DNA of 64,000 bases from Rugosimonospora acidiphila (GTDB lineage Bacteria > Actinomycetota > Actinomycetes > Mycobacteriales > Micromonosporaceae), in assembly GCF_039543385.1 (NCBI RefSeq), contig NZ_BAABJQ010000027.1:51437-115436 (forward strand). The letters run 5' to 3'. A model generated the notes under the pieces. It searched no databases. It was not told where the DNA came from and worked only from the letters and a program-made list of their open reading frames with translations. Numbering within the stretch: the first letter of the stretch is position 1; the number at the start of each line of letters is the position of its first letter. Shown here piece after piece: positions 9,675-17,717 of the stretch. The position numbers were made by a program, and so were the translations under genes.

Positions 9675-10436
9675 TCAGCGGACCGGGTAGCCCCCGCCGC
9701 GCAGCTCGTCCTTGACCGCGCCGATGGACACCTCGCCGAAGTGGAACACGCTCGCCGCCAGCACCGCGTCCGCGCCGGCGTCCACCGCCGGCGGGAAGTC
9801 GGCCGCCCGCCCCGCGCCACCCGAGGCGATCACCGGGATGGACACCGCCGCCCGCACCGCCCGGATCAGCTCCAGGTCGAAGCCGTCCTTGGTGCCGTCC
9901 GCGTCCATCGAGTTGAGCAGGATCTCGCCGGCGCCCAGGTCGGCGCCGCGCGCCGCCCACTCGACCGCGTCCAGTCCGGTACCGCGCCGCCCGCCGTGCG
10001 TCGTCACCTCGAACCCGCTCGCCGCCGACGGCGAGCGACGCACGTCCAGCGATAGCACCAGCACCTGCCGCCCGAACCGCTCGGCGATCTCGGACAGCAG
10101 CTCGGGCCGGGCGATGGCCGCGGTGTTCACGCCGATCTTGTCCGCGCCGGCGCGCAGCAGTGTGTCCACATCGGACACCGCGCGCACCCCACCGCCGACG
10201 GTCAGCGGGATGAACACCGACTCGGCGGTGCGCCGCACCACGTCCAGCATGGTGGAGCGGCCATCGGCCGAGGCGGTGACGTCCAGGAAGGTCAGCTCGT
10301 CCGCACCGGCCGCGTCGTACGCGGCGGCCAACTCGACCGGGTCGCCGGCGTCGCGCAGGTTGAGGAAGTTGACGCCCTTGACCACCCGGCCCGCGTCCAC
10401 GTCCAGGCAGGGGATGACCCGTACAGCAACGCTCAT
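9675..10436 (-). CDS. hisF: Imidazole glycerol phosphate synthase cyclase subunit HisF
   Basis: The 253-aa (beta/alpha)8 cyclase forms imidazole glycerol phosphate and AICAR with HisH. The catalytic Asps lie in VIPCLDVDAGRVVKG (D11) and LNSMDADGTKDGFD. Phosphate-binding glycines follow in GGVRAVSD and ASGGAG. ATG 10436 gives the standard MSVAVRVIPCLD start. Its SD (GAGGATCC) and ATG are supplied by the last copy of an 80-bp tandem repeat, and the ATG overlaps the stop of a repeat-encoded mini-ORF (ATGA). It is the last gene of the his operon here. Confidence 0.97.
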   Translation of the reverse strand: MSVAVRVIPCLDVDAGRVVKGVNFLNLRDAGDPVELAAAYDAAGADELTFLDVTASADGRSTMLDVVRRTAESVFIPLTVGGGVRAVSDVDTLLRAGADKIGVNTAAIARPELLSEIAERFGRQVLVLSLDVRRSPSAASGFEVTTHGGRRGTGLDAVEWAARGADLGAGEILLNSMDADGTKDGFDLELIRAVRAAVSIPVIASGGAGRAADFPPAVDAGADAVLAASVFHFGEVSIGAVKDELRGGGYPVR

Positions 10437-10620
10437 GCCGGATCCTCGCTTCGCTGCGGTCCGACACGAGGCACCAACGCGCTGCAACTCCGATTCACTC
10501 GCTGACGCTCGCTCATGCCGGATCCTCGCTTCGCTGCGGTCCGACACGAGGCACCAACGCGCCGCAACCCCGACTCACTCGCTGACGCTCACTCATGCCG
10601 GATCCTCGCTTCGCTGCGGT
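10432..10620. repeat. 80-bp tandem repeat between hisA and hisF
   Basis: There are two full copies (10432-10511, 10512-10591) and a 29-bp partial third (10592-10620), with an exact 80-bp period and a few mismatches (for example gctgcaactccgat versus gccgcaaccccgac). Read on the minus strand, each unit ends in GAGGATCCGGCATGA, which is an SD, an ATG and an overlapping TGA. Similar repeats with tcgcttcgctgcgg and actcgctgacgctc cores are familiar to me from Micromonosporaceae genomes, but I could not verify this. Confidence 0.9.
10433..10516 (-). CDS. Repeat-encoded 27-aa mini-ORF before hisF
   Basis: ATG 10516 opens a 27-codon frame (begins MSERQRVNRSC, ends RSEDPA) whose TGA (10435-10433) overlaps the hisF ATG as ATGA. 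An SD (GAGGATCC) lies upstream within the neighbouring repeat. The start itself overlaps the stop of the preceding mini-ORF. It may be translated only to carry ribosomes from hisA to hisF. A peptide function is not implied. Confidence 0.35.
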   Translation of the reverse strand: MSERQRVNRSCSALVPRVGPQRSEDPA

Positions 10621-10629
10621 CACGCTCAT
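10513..10629 (-). CDS. Repeat-encoded 38-aa mini-ORF after hisA
   Basis: ATG 10629 overlaps the hisA stop as ATGA and opens 38 codons (begins MSVTAAKRGSGMSERQR, ends RSEDPA). These end in a TGA overlapping the next mini-ORF's ATG. The first residues MSV match the hisF N-terminus, so this ATG may once have been the hisF start before the repeat was inserted. No family resemblance is seen. Confidence 0.35.
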   Translation of the reverse strand: MSVTAAKRGSGMSERQRVSRGCGALVPRVGPQRSEDPA

Positions 10630-11345
10630 GAACTCAGCACCGCGAGGGCCTCGGCGACCGTGAACGCTCCGGCGTAGAGCGATTTGCCGGCGATGACGCC
10701 CTCCACGCCGTCGGCCTCCAGGCCGGCCAGCGCGCGCAGATCGTCCAATGTGGACACACCGCCGGACGCGATCACCGGTGCGTCCGTGTGCGCACACACC
10801 TCGCGCAGCAGGTCCAGGTTCGGGCCGGTCATCGTGCCGTCCCGGCGGATGTCGGTCACCACGTACCGCGCGCAGCCGGCCTTGTTCAGCCGCTCCAGCA
10901 CCTCGAACAGGTCACCGCCGTCGCGCGTCCAGCCCCGGGCCGCGAGCGTGTGCCCGCGCACGTCCAGCCCGATGGCCACCCGGTCGCCGTACTCCCCCAC
11001 GACCCGGTCGCACCACTCGGGGTTCTCCAGCGCCGCGGTGCCAATGTTGACCCGTGCGGCGCCGGTGCCCAGCGCCGCGCGCAGGGACTCGTCGTCGCGG
11101 ATGCCGCCGGACAGCTCCACCTTGACGTCCAGCCGGCGCACCACGTCGGTCAGCAGGGCGGCGTTCGAGCCCCGGCCGAAGGCCGCGTCCAGGTCCACCA
11201 GGTGCACCCAGGAGGCACCGTCGCGCTGCCAGGTCAGCGCCGCCTCCAGCGGATCGCCGTAGTTCGTCTCGGTGCCGGCCGCGCCGTTCACCATGCGTAC
11301 CGCCTGGCCATCGGCGACATCAACGGCGGGGAGCAGGGTCAGCAT
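10626..11345 (-). CDS. hisA: PriA/HisA phosphoribosyl isomerase
   Basis: The 239-aa (beta/alpha)8 isomerase converts ProFAR to PRFAR. In actinobacteria the PriA form also does the TrpF reaction. The catalytic Asps lie in LLPAVDVADGQAVRM (about residue 9) and VVTDIRRDGTMTGPNLDL. The two phosphate-binding motifs, LSGGIRDDES and ASGGVSTLDDL, are present. ATG 11345 follows a GAGAGGAA SD. Dual specificity is known for the actinobacterial family and inferred here. Confidence 0.95.
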   Translation of the reverse strand: MLTLLPAVDVADGQAVRMVNGAAGTETNYGDPLEAALTWQRDGASWVHLVDLDAAFGRGSNAALLTDVVRRLDVKVELSGGIRDDESLRAALGTGAARVNIGTAALENPEWCDRVVGEYGDRVAIGLDVRGHTLAARGWTRDGGDLFEVLERLNKAGCARYVVTDIRRDGTMTGPNLDLLREVCAHTDAPVIASGGVSTLDDLRALAGLEADGVEGVIAGKSLYAGAFTVAEALAVLSS

Positions 11346-11358
11346 CGGGTGTTCCTCT

Positions 11359-11682
11359 CTAGCGGCGATCGAAGGTCAGCACAATGATCGCCGGCAAAGC
11401 CACGATCACGAGGGCGGTCAGCGCGATGCGGGCCCCCAGATCCTCGACGTACATCCAGACCAGCGCTATCGCGACCAGGGCGGCGAGCCCGATCGCGGCC
11501 CGCTGGGCCCGGGTGCGTCGCGGGTAGAGCCGGCCGGTGCGCCGGTCGGGCAGGCGCGGCGTCACCCGGCGCACCAGCGCGCGCCGCCGCGCCCGACGGG
11601 TCGCCGCACGCTCCCGGGCGGCCTGCTCGCGCTGGGCCTCGGCCAGCCGTACCGCCCGACGCGCCGCGCGTTCCTTGCTCAT
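11359..11682 (-). CDS. Small basic membrane protein in the his operon
   Basis: This 107-aa protein is not assigned to any family. The first ~65 residues are very rich in Arg and Ala (for example RAARRAVRLAEAQREQAARERAATRRARRRAL), probably a charged cytoplasmic helix. Two hydrophobic segments follow (AAIGLAALVAIALVWMYV and ALTALVIVALPAIIVLTF). It lies between hisH (30-bp gap) and hisA (13-bp gap) on the same strand and must be co-transcribed. No catalytic motif is seen. Confidence 0.75.
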   Translation of the reverse strand: MSKERAARRAVRLAEAQREQAARERAATRRARRRALVRRVTPRLPDRRTGRLYPRRTRAQRAAIGLAALVAIALVWMYVEDLGARIALTALVIVALPAIIVLTFDRR

Positions 11683-11712
11683 CGCGCCACCTCCTCGCCA
11701 CCGTCATGGCGG

Positions 11713-12336
11713 TCACAGGGTAGCGATCCAGTTGCGCAACAGGGTGGCCCCGGCGTCCCCGGACTTCTCCGGGTGGAACTGGGTGGCGCACAGGGCACCC
11801 CGCTCGATCGCCGCGACGAAGGGCGTACCGTGCTCGGTCACCGTCACCACTCCCTGCCCCTCGGCCGGGCGGGCCGCGTACGAGTGCACGAAGTAGAACC
11901 GGGTACCCGCGGCCACCCCGTCGAACAGCGCGGAGCCGGCCGGTACGGCGACGGTGTTCCAGCCCATGTGCGGCACCCGGGGCGCCTCCAGTCGGGACAC
12001 CACGCCCGGCACCAGATCGAGGCCCTTGGTCACCAGTCCATGCTCCTCACCGGAGGAGAACAGCACCTGCATACCCACGCAGATGCCCAGCACCGGCGCG
12101 CCGGCCGCGACCCGCTCGGCGATCACCGGCCCGGCGCCCAGCGCCTCGATGCCGGCCATGCACGCCGCGTACGCGCCCACGCCCGGCACCACCAGTCCGT
12201 CCGCCGCCGCCGCGGCGGCCAGGTCGGCGGTCACCGTCACCTGGGCACCCACCCGAGCCAGAGCCCGCTGCGCCGAGCGCAGGTTGCCCGAGCCGTAGTC
12301 CAGGACGACGACCGACGGGCCCGGTCCGGCGCTCAC
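11713..12336 (-). CDS. hisH: Imidazole glycerol phosphate synthase glutaminase subunit HisH
   Basis: The 207-aa class-I glutamine amidotransferase supplies ammonia to HisF. The nucleophile Cys is in LGICVGMQVLF and the His/Glu of the triad in ATQFHPEKSG. The N-terminal VVVLDYGSGNLRS is typical. GTG 12336 overlaps the stop of the 55-aa membrane protein gene by 4 bp (GTGA). HisH and HisF are separated by the 107-aa gene, hisA and the repeat array, but all are on one strand. Confidence 0.96.
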   Translation of the reverse strand: MSAGPGPSVVVLDYGSGNLRSAQRALARVGAQVTVTADLAAAAAADGLVVPGVGAYAACMAGIEALGAGPVIAERVAAGAPVLGICVGMQVLFSSGEEHGLVTKGLDLVPGVVSRLEAPRVPHMGWNTVAVPAGSALFDGVAAGTRFYFVHSYAARPAEGQGVVTVTEHGTPFVAAIERGALCATQFHPEKSGDAGATLLRNWIATL

Positions 12337-12500
12337 GACGACGCGCCGTGAGGGAACAGCCAGAGCACCCCCGCGGCCAGCGCGATCACCCCGAGCACGG
12401 CGACCACCACGATCGCCGGCCGGCGCGCGCCCTGGCTGCGCAGGGACCAGGCACCGCCGAGCAGCACCCCGCCGACCGCGCACAGCACCACCGCGAGCAT
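12333..12500 (-). CDS. 55-aa membrane protein between hisB and hisH
   Basis: The 55-aa protein has two hydrophobic helices (MLAVVLCAVGGVLLGGAWSL and AIVVVAVLGVIALAAGVLWL) joined by a basic loop (RSQGARRP). ATG 12500 lies 2 bp after the hisB stop, and the stop overlaps the hisH start, so it is locked into the operon. The function is unknown. Its tight coupling on both sides argues that it is a real gene and not spacer. Confidence 0.75.
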   Translation of the reverse strand: MLAVVLCAVGGVLLGGAWSLRSQGARRPAIVVVAVLGVIALAAGVLWLFPHGASS

Positions 12501-12502
12501 CT

Positions 12503-13159
12503 CTACAGCACGCCCTTCGTACTCGGTACCCCGGCCGCCCGTGGATCCGGCGCGACCGCGTCGCGCAACGCCCGCGCGAACGCCTTGAACTGCGCCTCCA
12601 CCACGTGATGCGCGTCCGGCTGGCTGCCCGGGCGCCCGGCGCGCAGCACCGACACGTGCAGCGTCATCCGCGCGCTGTGCCCCAGCGACTCCCACACATG
12701 CCGGGTCAACGAGGTCGGGTAGATGGGCCCGATCCGCGGGGCGATGGCGGCGGGCTCGTCGTGCACGACGTAGGGCCGGCCGGACAGGTCCACCGCCGCC
12801 TGCACCAGCACCTCGTCCAGGGGGATCAGGGCGGCACCGTAGCGGCGGATGCCGCGCTTGTCACCCAGCGCCTCGGCCAGCGCGGCGCCCAGCGCGAGCG
12901 AGGTGTCCTCCACCGTGTGGTGGGCGTCCACCTCCAGGTCGCCCTCGGTGGCCACCCGCAGGTCGATCGATCCGTGCTTGGCGATCTGGCCGAGCATGTG
13001 ATCGAAGAAGCCGATGCCGGTGGCGATGTCGGCGACGCCGGTGCCGTCGAGGTCCAGCTCCACCAGCACCTTGGTCTCGGCGGTCGAACGCTCGATCCGG
13101 GCGCTGCGGTTGGCGCGGCCACCCCGCCACACGCTCATCGGGCTGTCACGCTCGCTCAC
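12503..13159 (-). CDS. hisB: Imidazoleglycerol-phosphate dehydratase
   Basis: The 218-aa Mn-dependent dehydratase of histidine synthesis is monofunctional, without a phosphatase domain. The metal ligands lie in the repeated motifs IGFFDHMLGQIAKH, DAHHTVEDT, HVWESLGH and DAHHVVEAQFKAFARAL. GTG 13159 is chosen because it overlaps the hisC stop by 4 bp, as at the other junctions of the operon. ATG 13138 (MSVWRGG) is the alternative and would remove seven residues. Confidence 0.95.
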   Translation of the reverse strand: MSERDSPMSVWRGGRANRSARIERSTAETKVLVELDLDGTGVADIATGIGFFDHMLGQIAKHGSIDLRVATEGDLEVDAHHTVEDTSLALGAALAEALGDKRGIRRYGAALIPLDEVLVQAAVDLSGRPYVVHDEPAAIAPRIGPIYPTSLTRHVWESLGHSARMTLHVSVLRAGRPGSQPDAHHVVEAQFKAFARALRDAVAPDPRAAGVPSTKGVL

Positions 13160-14232
13160 ACCAGCTCCTTCATCGCGGCCAGGAAGACGTCGGTCTCCGC
13201 CGGAGTGCCGGCCGAGACCCGCAGCCAGCCCGGCAGGCCCACGTCGCGGACCAGCACGTCGCGCGTGAGCAGCGCCTGCCACACCGCCTTCTGGTCCCGG
13301 AACTGTCCGAACAGCACGAAGTTCGCGTCGCTGTCGGCCACGGTCAGACCGTAGTCGCGCAGCGTCGCGACGATCCGGTCGCGCTGGTGCTTGACCGCCT
13401 CGACGGTGTCGAGCAGGACGTCCGCGTGCGCCAGCGCCGCCGAGGCGGCCGCCTGGGTCAGCGCCGACAGGTGGTACGGCAGCCGGACCAGCTGGACCGC
13501 CTCCACCACCGCCGGATCCGCCGCCAGGTAGCCGAGCCGGACCCCGGCGAGCGCGAACGCCTTGCTCATCGTGCGGGTCACCACGAGCCGCTGGTGCCCG
13601 GGCAGCAGCTCCAGCGCGCTGGGCGTGCCGGGCCGGCGGAACTCCGCGTACGCCTCGTCCACCACCACCATGCCGGGCGCCTCGTCGAGCACCGCGGACA
13701 CCACGTCCAGCGGCAGCGAGGTGCCGGTCGGGTTGTTCGGGGAGCAGAGGAACACCACGTCCGGCCGGTGCTCCCGGACCTGCGCCACCACGTCGCTCAC
13801 GGTCAGTCCGAAGTCGGCCGAGCGCCGGCCGTCGATCCAGCCGGTACCGGTGGCCGTGGAGATCAGGGGGTGCATCGAGTACGCCGGGGTGAACCCGAGC
13901 GCGGTGCGCCCCGGCCCGCCGAATGCCTGCAGCAACTGCTGCTGGACCTCGTTGGAGCCGTTGGCCGCCCAGACCCGGGAGGCGTCCAGCCCGTGGCCCA
14001 GGTACGCGGCCAGCCCGGCGCGCAGCGCCACGGCCTCCCGCTCCGGGTACCGGTTGAGGTCGCGCAGGGTGGCCGCCAGCGCCCGTTCCATGGCGGCGAC
14101 CACCTCGTCGGGCAGCGAGTACGCGTTCTCGTTGGTGTTGAGCCGCACGCTGACCTGCAACTGCGGCGCCCCGTACGGAGTGTGCCCGCGCAGCTCATCC
14201 CGGATCGGCAGCCCGGCCAGGCCCGCGGTCAC
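13156..14232 (-). CDS. hisC: Histidinol-phosphate aminotransferase
   Basis: The 358-aa PLP fold-type-I enzyme converts imidazole acetol phosphate to histidinol phosphate. Conserved segments are RLNTNENAYSLP, CSPNNPTGTSLP, VVDEAYAEFRRPG and the Schiff-base Lys in TRTMSKAFALAGVRLGYL. GTG 14232 overlaps the hisD stop by 4 bp, and the stop overlaps the hisB start in the same way. Confidence 0.96.
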   Translation of the reverse strand: MTAGLAGLPIRDELRGHTPYGAPQLQVSVRLNTNENAYSLPDEVVAAMERALAATLRDLNRYPEREAVALRAGLAAYLGHGLDASRVWAANGSNEVQQQLLQAFGGPGRTALGFTPAYSMHPLISTATGTGWIDGRRSADFGLTVSDVVAQVREHRPDVVFLCSPNNPTGTSLPLDVVSAVLDEAPGMVVVDEAYAEFRRPGTPSALELLPGHQRLVVTRTMSKAFALAGVRLGYLAADPAVVEAVQLVRLPYHLSALTQAAASAALAHADVLLDTVEAVKHQRDRIVATLRDYGLTVADSDANFVLFGQFRDQKAVWQALLTRDVLVRDVGLPGWLRVSAGTPAETDVFLAAMKELV

Positions 14233-15572
14233 GCCGCACCGCCCCGGGCGTCGCCGGCCACCCCGTCGGCGTCCGGGAACCGGGCGGTCACCGCCTGGCC
14301 GTGTGCCGGAAGATCCTCGGCGTTGGCCAGGGTCACCACGTGACCGGCCACCTCCCGCAGGGCCCGCTCGTCGTACTCGATGAGCTGCACCCCCCGCAGG
14401 AACGTCTGCACCGACAGGCCGGAGGAGTGCCGCGCGCAGCCGCCGGTGGGCAGCACGTGGTTGGAGCCGGCGCAGTAGTCGCCCAGTGAGACCGGCGACC
14501 ACGCGCCCACGAAGATGGCGCCGGCGCTGCGCACCCGCTCGGCCACGGCCCGCGGCTGCCTGGTCTGGATCTCCAGGTGCTCGGCGGCGTACGCGTCCAC
14601 CACCCGCAGCCCGGCGTCGATGTCCTCGACGAGGACCGCGGCCGACTGCGACCCGGACAGTGCCTGGCCGATCCGCTCGGTGTGCTTGGTCGCCGTCACC
14701 TGCGCCGCCAGCTCCCGCTCGACCTCCGCCAGCAGCTCGGGCGACGTGGTCACCAGCACGCTCGCCGCCAGCGGGTCGTGCTCGGCCTGGCTGATCAGGT
14801 CGGCCGCGACGTGCCGGGGATCGGCGGTGTCGTCGGCCAGGATCGCGATTTCGGTCGGGCCGGCCTCGGCGTCGATGCCGACCACGCCGCGCACCAGCCG
14901 CTTGGCCGCGGTGACCCAGACGTTCCCCGGTCCGGTGATCAGGTCGACCGGCTCGGACTCCTCGGTGCCGTACGCCAGCATCGCGATCGCCTGCGCGCCA
15001 CCGACCGCGTATACCTCGTCGACGCCCAGCAGGGCGCAGGCGGCCAGGATGTGTGGGTGGGGCAGGCCGGTGTCGCGCTGCGGCGGGCTGGTCACGGCTA
15101 TCGACTCGACCCCGGCCACCTGGGCCGGCACCACGTTCATCACCACGCTGGACGGGTACACCGCCAGGCCGCCGGGGACGTAGAGGCCCACCCGGCGCAC
15201 CGGCCGCCAGCGCTGCGTCACCGTGCCGCCGGCCGCCAGTGTCGTGGTGACCTCCTGCCGGCGCTGGTCGGAGTGCACCGTGCGGGCGCGCTCGATGGCG
15301 GTGCCCAGCGCCTCGCGCAGTGCCGGATCCAGTGCCTGGGCTGCGGCCTCCAGCTCCCCGGCCGGCACCCGCAGGGCGGCCAGGGTGACCTTGTCGATCC
15401 GATGGGTAGCCTCGATCACCGCTCGCGCACCATGCTCGCGAACCGCCTCAACGATCGGGCGCACCTGCTCGGTGGCCACCGTCACGTCCAGTCCGGCACG
15501 CGGCAACAGCCGCTGCAGGTCCGCCCCGCTGGGCAGGGCCCCGGGTATGCGCAGGTCGATGCGGTTCAACAC
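14229..15572 (-). CDS. hisD: Histidinol dehydrogenase
   Basis: The 447-aa Zn/NAD enzyme oxidises histidinol to histidine in two steps. Visible motifs are GPGNVWVTAAKRLV, DAEAGPTEIAILADDTADP, LISQAEHDPLAAS and the zinc/catalytic segment YCAGSNHVLPTGGCARHSSGLS. It is the first gene of the operon. GTG 15572 is 7 nt after a TACACT -10 element with no SD, so the operon mRNA is probably leaderless. An open frame upstream to 15641 runs through the promoter and was rejected. Confidence 0.96.
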   Translation of the reverse strand: MLNRIDLRIPGALPSGADLQRLLPRAGLDVTVATEQVRPIVEAVREHGARAVIEATHRIDKVTLAALRVPAGELEAAAQALDPALREALGTAIERARTVHSDQRRQEVTTTLAAGGTVTQRWRPVRRVGLYVPGGLAVYPSSVVMNVVPAQVAGVESIAVTSPPQRDTGLPHPHILAACALLGVDEVYAVGGAQAIAMLAYGTEESEPVDLITGPGNVWVTAAKRLVRGVVGIDAEAGPTEIAILADDTADPRHVAADLISQAEHDPLAASVLVTTSPELLAEVERELAAQVTATKHTERIGQALSGSQSAAVLVEDIDAGLRVVDAYAAEHLEIQTRQPRAVAERVRSAGAIFVGAWSPVSLGDYCAGSNHVLPTGGCARHSSGLSVQTFLRGVQLIEYDERALREVAGHVVTLANAEDLPAHGQAVTARFPDADGVAGDARGGAA

Positions 15573-15579
15573 GGTGGCA

Positions 15580-15606
15580 AGTGTAGGCGGCCAGGATCCG
15601 GACCAA
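15580..15606 (-). promoter_or_regulatory. his operon promoter, leaderless
   Basis: On the minus strand, TTGGTC (15601-15606) and TACACT (15580-15585) are 15 bp apart. The -10 ends 7 nt before the hisD GTG, which places the transcription start at or next to the start codon. There is no room for a leader-peptide attenuator. Confidence 0.6.
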
Positions 15607-15724
15607 CCGCCCACGCCCACGCGTTGAGACAAGGCGGACACCCCGCGCCTTCGATGTGAACAGCCATCAATAGAAGCAGTAACTTATAGAAATCCTCGGT
15701 ACCCGACTCGGATACGCTCGGCAG

Positions 15725-16405
15725 GTGACCGACGAGCTACCCCTCTTCCCCCTGGGAACGGTGCTCTTTCCCGGGCTCGTACTGCCGCTGCACGTGTTCG
15801 AGGAGCGCTACCGCGCGCTGGTGCGCCGGCTGACCGACCGGCCCGAGGGTGAGCCCCGCGAATTTGGCGTGGTGGCCATCGAGCGCGGCTGGGAGGTAGA
15901 CCACCACGCCGGGTCCAGCACCTCGCTGACCCTGCACCAGATCGGCTGCACGGCCCAGATCCGGCAGGTGACCGAGCACCCCGACGGCCAGTTCGACCTG
16001 GTGACCGTCGGGCACCGCCGGTTCCGCATCGAACAGGTCGACGCCGACGCCGAGCCGTACCTGGTCGCCAAGGTCACCTGGCTGGACGAGCCGGAGGATT
16101 CCGCCAAGGCCGCGGACCGGCTGGTCCCGGGCGTGCTCGAGCTGTTCCAGCGCTATCTGCGGCTGATGCGGCCGGATCGGGAGGGCGAGCAGCTGCCCGA
16201 GGACGCCACGGTGCTGTCCCACCTGGTCGCCGCCACCACCGCCCTGCCGCTGGCCGACCGGCAGGCGCTGCTGGCCAGCCCGGACACCACCAGCAGGCTG
16301 CGGGCCGAGCGCGCCATGCTGCACCGGGAGGTCGCGCTGCTGCAGCGGGTACGGGCGGTGCCGGTGCCGATGTCCGAGCTCGCGGTGTCCACCAGCCCCA
16401 ACTGA
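15725..16405 (+). CDS. LON substrate-binding-domain protein (stand-alone)
   Basis: The 226-aa protein consists of the Lon N-terminal substrate-binding domain alone (LPLFPLGTVLFPGLVLPLHVFEERYRALVRRL, then VGHRRFRIEQ), without ATPase or protease. It is common in actinobacteria, and its role is uncharacterised (a possible adaptor). GTG 15725 lies 6 nt after TACGCT (15713-15718), so it is probably leaderless. It is divergent from the his operon with a 152-bp gap. Confidence 0.88.
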   Translation: MTDELPLFPLGTVLFPGLVLPLHVFEERYRALVRRLTDRPEGEPREFGVVAIERGWEVDHHAGSSTSLTLHQIGCTAQIRQVTEHPDGQFDLVTVGHRRFRIEQVDADAEPYLVAKVTWLDEPEDSAKAADRLVPGVLELFQRYLRLMRPDREGEQLPEDATVLSHLVAATTALPLADRQALLASPDTTSRLRAERAMLHREVALLQRVRAVPVPMSELAVSTSPN

Positions 16406-16441
16406 GCGGACCCGACCGGGCCCGGACGCGACGACCGGGGT

Positions 16442-17611
16442 TCAGGAGTCCGAGGCCGGCGCGGTCGGGCCGCTGGCGGGTGGCTCGGGGTGATCCGGGC
16501 CGGGGCGATTCGGCTCGGCGGGCGGCTGTGCGGCGGGCGGCTGTGCGGCGGGCGGCGCCGCGGCGGGCGGGGCCGGCGGGTAGCCGCCGTTGGGCGGGGT
16601 CAGCGGGTAACCACCGGCGGCCGGCGCCGGGTAGTAGTCCCCGGCCGGCAGGTAGGCCGGCGCGCCCGGCTGCTGCGCCTGAGCCGGGTCCGGGCCGCGC
16701 AGTGACGGATGGGCGGAGAACCCCGCCAGCAGCAGGTAGAGCGCGCTCGCGGCAATGGCCAGCGCCAACACGTCGCCCCGGGCGTACGGCAGCCAGTGGT
16801 GCCACAGCCCGGTCTCCTGCACCCGCAGGTTGACCGGGGCCAGGAACTGCGTCCCGTTCGGCGCGTCGCGCACCAGGTTCACGAAGTGGGCGTACCCGAT
16901 GTGGTGGCCGAACTTCAGGGTCAGCACCCCGCCGAACACACCGCCGACGGCCAGCCCGAGCAGCATCAACCCGCCCCGGTACCGGCGCAGGAGGACCCAG
17001 GCCAGCACGGCCAGCAGCAGCCCGGCCACCACCGTGATCAGCAGGTACCAGCCCTCCTCGGCGATCATCTGCTCCTGCTCGGGCTGGGCGAGCACCGCCG
17101 CGCCCGGGATCTTCTCGGCCGGTACCCACGGCGCGGCGGCCGACCAGAGCCAGCCCAGCGGGAAGCCCAGAGCGGTGATCAAGGCGGCGACCCCGACAGC
17201 GAGCAGCACCTCACGGATCCGGGACGGCGGCGGCGGCGTGGGCGCGGTCTCCGCGGCGAACGGCCCGGCGGGCGCGGCGAGCCCGGGGGGCCCGAACTCA
17301 CCCGATGGCGGGTCGCCGAACTCCGAAGCCGGTGACGCCGCGTGCGCCGGGGCTACCTGCGCCGGGTTGACCGGCGACGGGGCTGCCTGCGACGGAGTCA
17401 CCGGCGCGGGGGAGCCGAACTCAGGAGCACCCGGCTGCGGGACGGTCGGCTGCGGGGTGGTCGGCTGCGCGGCGCCCGGCCGCGGTGCGGCGGCCGGCGG
17501 TGTGGTCGGGGCCGTGTCGGACGGCTGCCGTTCTCCCGCCTGGTCCGACCCGTCGCCCGAGGGGCGCGCGCCGTTCCCCGAGGAGTCCGGGGTTGGGGTT
17601 GGGGTGCTCAC
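16442..17611 (-). CDS. DUF2567-type membrane protein with Pro-rich ends
   Basis: The 389-aa protein has a long Pro/Ala/Thr-rich N-terminus (about residues 1-150), then about four membrane helices with the DUF2567-like segments GFPLGWLWSAAAPWVP, EEGWYLLITVVAGLLLAVLAWVLLRRYRGG and a last helix ALAIAASALYLLLAGF. A Pro/Tyr-rich tail (YLPAGDYYPAP, GGYPPAPP) follows. GTG 17611 has AAGGA upstream. It converges on the LON-domain gene with a 36-bp gap. Function unknown. Confidence 0.75.
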   Translation of the reverse strand: MSTPTPTPDSSGNGARPSGDGSDQAGERQPSDTAPTTPPAAAPRPGAAQPTTPQPTVPQPGAPEFGSPAPVTPSQAAPSPVNPAQVAPAHAASPASEFGDPPSGEFGPPGLAAPAGPFAAETAPTPPPPSRIREVLLAVGVAALITALGFPLGWLWSAAAPWVPAEKIPGAAVLAQPEQEQMIAEEGWYLLITVVAGLLLAVLAWVLLRRYRGGLMLLGLAVGGVFGGVLTLKFGHHIGYAHFVNLVRDAPNGTQFLAPVNLRVQETGLWHHWLPYARGDVLALAIAASALYLLLAGFSAHPSLRGPDPAQAQQPGAPAYLPAGDYYPAPAAGGYPLTPPNGGYPPAPPAAAPPAAQPPAAQPPAEPNRPGPDHPEPPASGPTAPASDS

Positions 17612-17717
17612 CGAAAAATCCTTGCACGGTAGGTGGGGTTCGTCCGACCATCCCCACGCGGCGCGGCGGATCCCACCGATCGTCGGGTTCGTCGCCGGAC
17701 GCGCCGAAGCGGATGCC

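Noticed and set aside
10432..10620. CRISPR array
   Set aside because: The 80-bp copies are contiguous with no spacers, and no cas genes are present.
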